A DNA stretch of 8,945 nucleotides from a bacterium. GTDB taxonomy: Bacteria > Planctomycetota > J058 > JACQDU01. The stretch covers positions 4,797-13,741 of the forward strand of contig JACQDU010000234.1 in assembly GCA_016200955.1 (NCBI GenBank), written 5' to 3'. The notes under the pieces are model-generated. The model was not told the origin of the DNA. It was given only the letters and a program-made list of their open reading frames with translations, and made no database searches. Both the position numbers and the translations under genes were made by a program. The first letter of the stretch is position 1; each line of letters opens with the position of its first letter. Below, one piece after another: positions 6,917-8,945 of this stretch.

Positions 6917-6954
6917 GGCTGGATCCCCGACCGCCCGGGGAATAGCATCCAGCC
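6917..6954 (+). promoter_or_regulatory. Inverted repeat / composite hairpin upstream of msrP
   Basis: GGCTGGAT (6917-6924) and ATCCAGCC (6947-6954) are perfect 8-bp inverted arms. Nested directly inside them, CCCCG (6925-6929) pairs with CGGGG (6936-6940). As RNA this gives 13 pairs with one six-base bulge (AATAGC) and a six-base loop, ending 19 bases before the msrP ribosome binding site. As DNA, the arm centres are 30 bp apart, about three helical turns. They cover a possible weak promoter (TGGATC 6920-6925, TAGCAT 6943-6948). It is therefore either a leader hairpin or an operator; the sequence alone does not decide. The rest of the divergent region (6773-6916) shows no clear promoter on either strand. 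Confidence 0.45.
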
Positions 6955-6986
6955 AGGCTTTGCGTTTCCGTCCGGGGAGGCCTGGC

Positions 6987-7973
6987 ATGTGGATCAAGAA
7001 GCGTCGCGCCTGGGACATCGTTCCTGCGAGCGAAGCGACGCCAGAGTCGGTCTACCTCTCGCGCCGCCAGATCCTGAAAGCCGCCGCGGCGGGCACGGGA
7101 GCGCTCCTCCTCGGGCCCTCCTCGCTCCTCTGGGCCGATGACCCGAAGAAGGATGAAGGCAAGAAGGACGAGAAGCCGAGCCCGTACCCGGGGAGGCTGA
7201 ACCAGAAGTTCAAGCTCGACCGGCCGAAGACGGACGAGAAGGTCGCGGCGACTTACAACAACTTCTACGAGTTCACGACCAAGAAGTCGGTCTTCGAGCA
7301 CGTGGACGCCTTCAAGCCCGAGCCGTGGAAGCTCGAGGTCACGGGCCTGTGCGCGAAGCCGCAGACGTTCGACCTCGATGACCTGCGCAAGATCGACCAC
7401 GAGGAGCGCCTCTACCGGCACCGCTGCGTCGAGGCCTGGTCCATGGCGGTCCCGTGGGAGGGCTTCCAGCTCTCGAAGTTCCTCGAGAAGGTCGAGCCGA
7501 AGAGCGAGGCGAAGTACGTCCGCTTCATCTCCTTCCATCGGCCCGAGGAGTGCCCGGGGATCGCGCAGCATCCCGAGTATCCCTTCCCGTACTTCGAGGC
7601 GCTCACGATCGACGAGGCGAAGAACGAGCTCGCGCTCCTGGCGACGGGGATCTACGGGAAGGCGATGCCCAAGGTCCACGGCGCTCCGGTGAGGACCGTC
7701 ATTCCGTGGAAATACGGCTACAAGAGCTCGAAGTCGATCGTCAAGATCGAGCTCACGGACTTCAAGCCCGAGACGTTCTGGCACAAGCTCGCGCCCGAGG
7801 AGTACGGGTTCTTCTCCAACGTGAACCCCGACGTCCCTCACCCGAGGTGGAAGCAGTCGAGCGAGCGGCTCATCGGGACCGAGGAGCGGAAGAACACGCT
7901 CATCTACAACGGCTACACGGCCCTCGTCGCCGACCTCTACAAGGACATGAAGCTGGAGAAGGCCGGGGACTAG
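6987..7973 (+). CDS. msrP: Protein-methionine-sulfoxide reductase catalytic subunit MsrP (YedY family), Tat-exported
   Basis: MsrP is a periplasmic molybdopterin enzyme that reduces methionine sulfoxide in proteins. It takes electrons from the membrane haem protein MsrQ in the known system. The 328 residues are close to the E. coli length. The N-terminus has a twin-arginine signal, SRRQILK (Arg26-Arg27), a hydrophobic stretch and likely cleavage after LLWA (Ala50). A Lys/Asp-rich linker occupies about 51-66. Family motifs are YNNFYEF (90-96), YRHRCVEAWSM with the molybdenum-ligand Cys147, IPWKYGYKSSKSI (239-251) and YGFFSNVNP (from 273). ATG 6987 has GGGGAGG at 6974-6980, six bases upstream. 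No msrQ is adjacent: the next gene is frr on the opposite strand, with overlapping stops. The function is secure by family; the electron donor is unknown. Confidence 0.95.
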   Translation: MWIKKRRAWDIVPASEATPESVYLSRRQILKAAAAGTGALLLGPSSLLWADDPKKDEGKKDEKPSPYPGRLNQKFKLDRPKTDEKVAATYNNFYEFTTKKSVFEHVDAFKPEPWKLEVTGLCAKPQTFDLDDLRKIDHEERLYRHRCVEAWSMAVPWEGFQLSKFLEKVEPKSEAKYVRFISFHRPEECPGIAQHPEYPFPYFEALTIDEAKNELALLATGIYGKAMPKVHGAPVRTVIPWKYGYKSSKSIVKIELTDFKPETFWHKLAPEEYGFFSNVNPDVPHPRWKQSSERLIGTEERKNTLIYNGYTALVADLYKDMKLEKAGD

Positions 7974-8530
7974 ACTTCCATGAGCTCCTTGGTCTTGTCG
8001 TCGAGGAGCTTGTCGACCTTCCCGGTGTAGGTCTTCGTCAGGTTGTCGACCTCGGTCTTGAGCTTCTCGAACTCGTCCTCGGTGACCTCGGCGTCCGCGA
8101 GGAGCTGATCGGCCATCTTGTTGGCGTCGCGGCGCACGTTGCGGATCGCGACCCTCTGCGCCTCCGTGAGCTCCTTCGCGCGCTTCACGAGCTGCTTGCG
8201 CCTCTCCTCCGAAAGAGGCGGCATGCTGAGCCGGATGAGCTTCCCGTCGTTCTGGGGCGTGATCCCGAGCTCGCTCTTCAGGATCGCTTTCTCGATCTCG
8301 CCGAGAGATCCCGGGTCGAAGGGCTTCAGGAGGATCTGCGTCGGCTCCGGGATCCCGATGTTGGCGAGCTGCTTGAGCGGCGTGGGAGCGCCGTAGTAGT
8401 TGACCTTGATGTTCTCGACGAGCCCCGGCGTCGCGCGCGCGCCGCGGATCCCGGCGAACTCCGCCCGGAGGTGGTCGGAGGCCTTCTCCATCTTCTCCTC
8501 GCAGTCGAAGAGACACTCGTCGTAACCCAC
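7970..8530 (-). CDS. frr: Ribosome recycling factor
   Basis: RRF works with EF-G to split post-termination ribosomes for another round of translation. The 186-residue product matches the family's normal length and pattern. It has an N-terminal helix with GIRGARATPGL, then the small domain with VNYYGAPTPLKQLA, then LPPLSEERR-like text (MPPLSEERRKQL) and the conserved RNVRRDANK. The latter includes the arginine equivalent to Arg132 of E. coli RRF, needed for ribosome binding. The start is GTG at 8530, with GGAGGAA (plus 8534-8540) five bases upstream by its GGAGG core. It follows pyrH by 35 bases, the conserved bacterial order. Its TAG stop overlaps the msrP stop in one CTAG (7970-7973), so the two genes converge with no spacer. 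Confidence 0.97.
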   Translation of the reverse strand: MGYDECLFDCEEKMEKASDHLRAEFAGIRGARATPGLVENIKVNYYGAPTPLKQLANIGIPEPTQILLKPFDPGSLGEIEKAILKSELGITPQNDGKLIRLSMPPLSEERRKQLVKRAKELTEAQRVAIRNVRRDANKMADQLLADAEVTEDEFEKLKTEVDNLTKTYTGKVDKLLDDKTKELMEV

Positions 8531-8542
8531 GCGTTCCTCCGG

Positions 8543-8560
8543 GAGCGGGCGAGCCCGCTC
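8543..8560 (-). repeat. Perfect 18-base palindromic hairpin between pyrH and frr
   Basis: GAGCGGGC (8543-8550) and GCCCGCTC (8553-8560) are perfect inverted arms separated by two bases, effectively a 7-bp stem with a CGAG/CTCG tetraloop. It fills about half of the 35-base pyrH-frr gap, and in the mRNA it ends two bases before the frr GGAGG (8536-8540). With no T-tract it is unlikely to terminate. It may affect frr translation or mRNA processing. Confidence 0.45.
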
Positions 8561-8565
8561 TCCTC

Positions 8566-8945
8566 TCAGTTCGAGATCACGGTGCCCACGTCGTCGCCCT
8601 CGATCGCGCGCTCGATGTTGCCGGGCTTCTTCATGTCGAAGACGACGATCGGGAGGTTGTGCTCCGCCGCCATCGTGATCGCCGTCGCGTCCATGACCTT
8701 GAGGCCCTTGTTCAGGACGTCGAGGTACGTGAGCTTCTTGAACCTCTGCGCGTTCTTGTCCTTCTTGGGATCGGCGGAGTAGACGCCGTCCACCTTCGTC
8801 GCCTTGAGGAGCACGTCCGCGCTGATCTCGTGAGCGCGGAGCGCGGCGCAGGTGTCCGTCGTCATGAACGGGTTGCCCGTTCCGCCCGCGAGGATCACGA
8901 TCCGGCCCTTCTCGAGGTGGCGGATGCAGCGCCGGCGGATGAAGG
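8566..8945 (-). CDS. pyrH: UMP kinase, C-terminal part (5' end outside the window)
   Basis: PyrH phosphorylates UMP to UDP with ATP and is the bacterial hexameric type of the amino-acid-kinase fold, regulated in known members by GTP and UTP. Only about the last 125 residues are present. The frame stays open to the window edge, with FIRRRCIRHLEKGRIVILAG preceding the first internal GTG (8898), so that GTG is not the start. Family motifs seen are GGTGNPFMTTDTCAALRA, ISADVLLKATKVDGVYSADP, KVMDATAITMA and VFDMKKPGNIERAI. The gene ends at a TGA at 8566-8568 and is followed by frr, consistent with the common tsf-pyrH-frr arrangement. Confidence 0.97.
   Translation of the reverse strand, partial: FIRRRCIRHLEKGRIVILAGGTGNPFMTTDTCAALRAHEISADVLLKATKVDGVYSADPKKDKNAQRFKKLTYLDVLNKGLKVMDATAITMAAEHNLPIVVFDMKKPGNIERAIEGDDVGTVISN

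Noticed and set aside
6773..7018. Upstream extension of the cysteine-rich minus-strand gene to 175 codons
   Set aside because: The extension is Arg/Pro-rich, overlaps the msrP start, and a perfect ribosome binding site supports the shorter start at 6772.
6798..8516. 572-codon minus-strand frame covering msrP and frr
   Set aside because: It is a shadow in another frame of two well-identified genes and has Arg/Glu/Leu low-complexity composition.

Overview
This is a GC-rich (roughly 70%) bacterial chromosomal window. Strong GGAGG-type ribosome binding sites, a Tat-exported molybdoenzyme and a thioester alpha-2-macroglobulin point to a Gram-negative-type cell. The codon style (heavy use of CTC, GCG, CGC, GAG) would fit a myxobacterial/deltaproteobacterial lineage or a poorly cultured phylum such as Acidobacteriota or Eisenbacteria. 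I cannot fix the taxon from the sequence alone. No mobile element, CRISPR array, tRNA or rRNA is visible.

Layout. (1) 1-2877 (+): the C-terminal 958 residues of a bacterial alpha-2-macroglobulin with an intact thioester motif. It carries an unusual extension of about 280 residues that ends in a stretch resembling the STN domain. (2) 2878-3146: non-coding, with a GC-rich hairpin that may end the first gene and a candidate sigma-70-type promoter. (3) 3147-6345 (+): a tightly packed cobalamin lower-ligand operon bluB-cobU-cobT-cobS. (4) 6346-6490: a short gap between convergent genes with an imperfect hairpin. (5) 6491-6772 (-): a 93-residue protein with ten cysteines that I cannot assign to a family. 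(6) 6773-6986: a divergent intergenic region holding a striking inverted repeat just upstream of msrP. (7) 6987-7973 (+): msrP, the Tat-exported methionine-sulfoxide reductase catalytic subunit, with no msrQ partner beside it. (8) 7970-8945 (-): the housekeeping pair pyrH-frr, converging on msrP so that the two stop codons share one CTAG.

How the genes work together. BluB makes 5,6-dimethylbenzimidazole from reduced FMN. CobT activates it to alpha-ribazole phosphate. CobU turns adenosylcobinamide into its GDP derivative, and CobS joins the two halves. The operon therefore covers nucleotide-loop assembly, but contains no corrin-ring genes, transporter or CobC phosphatase. MsrP would repair oxidised methionines in the periplasm, and PyrH and Frr serve pyrimidine synthesis and ribosome recycling.

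Most of the window is ordinary metabolism. The parts that deserve a second look are the cysteine-rich orphan, the extended macroglobulin, and the inverted repeat over the msrP leader. I see no clear evidence of a wholly new multi-gene system.
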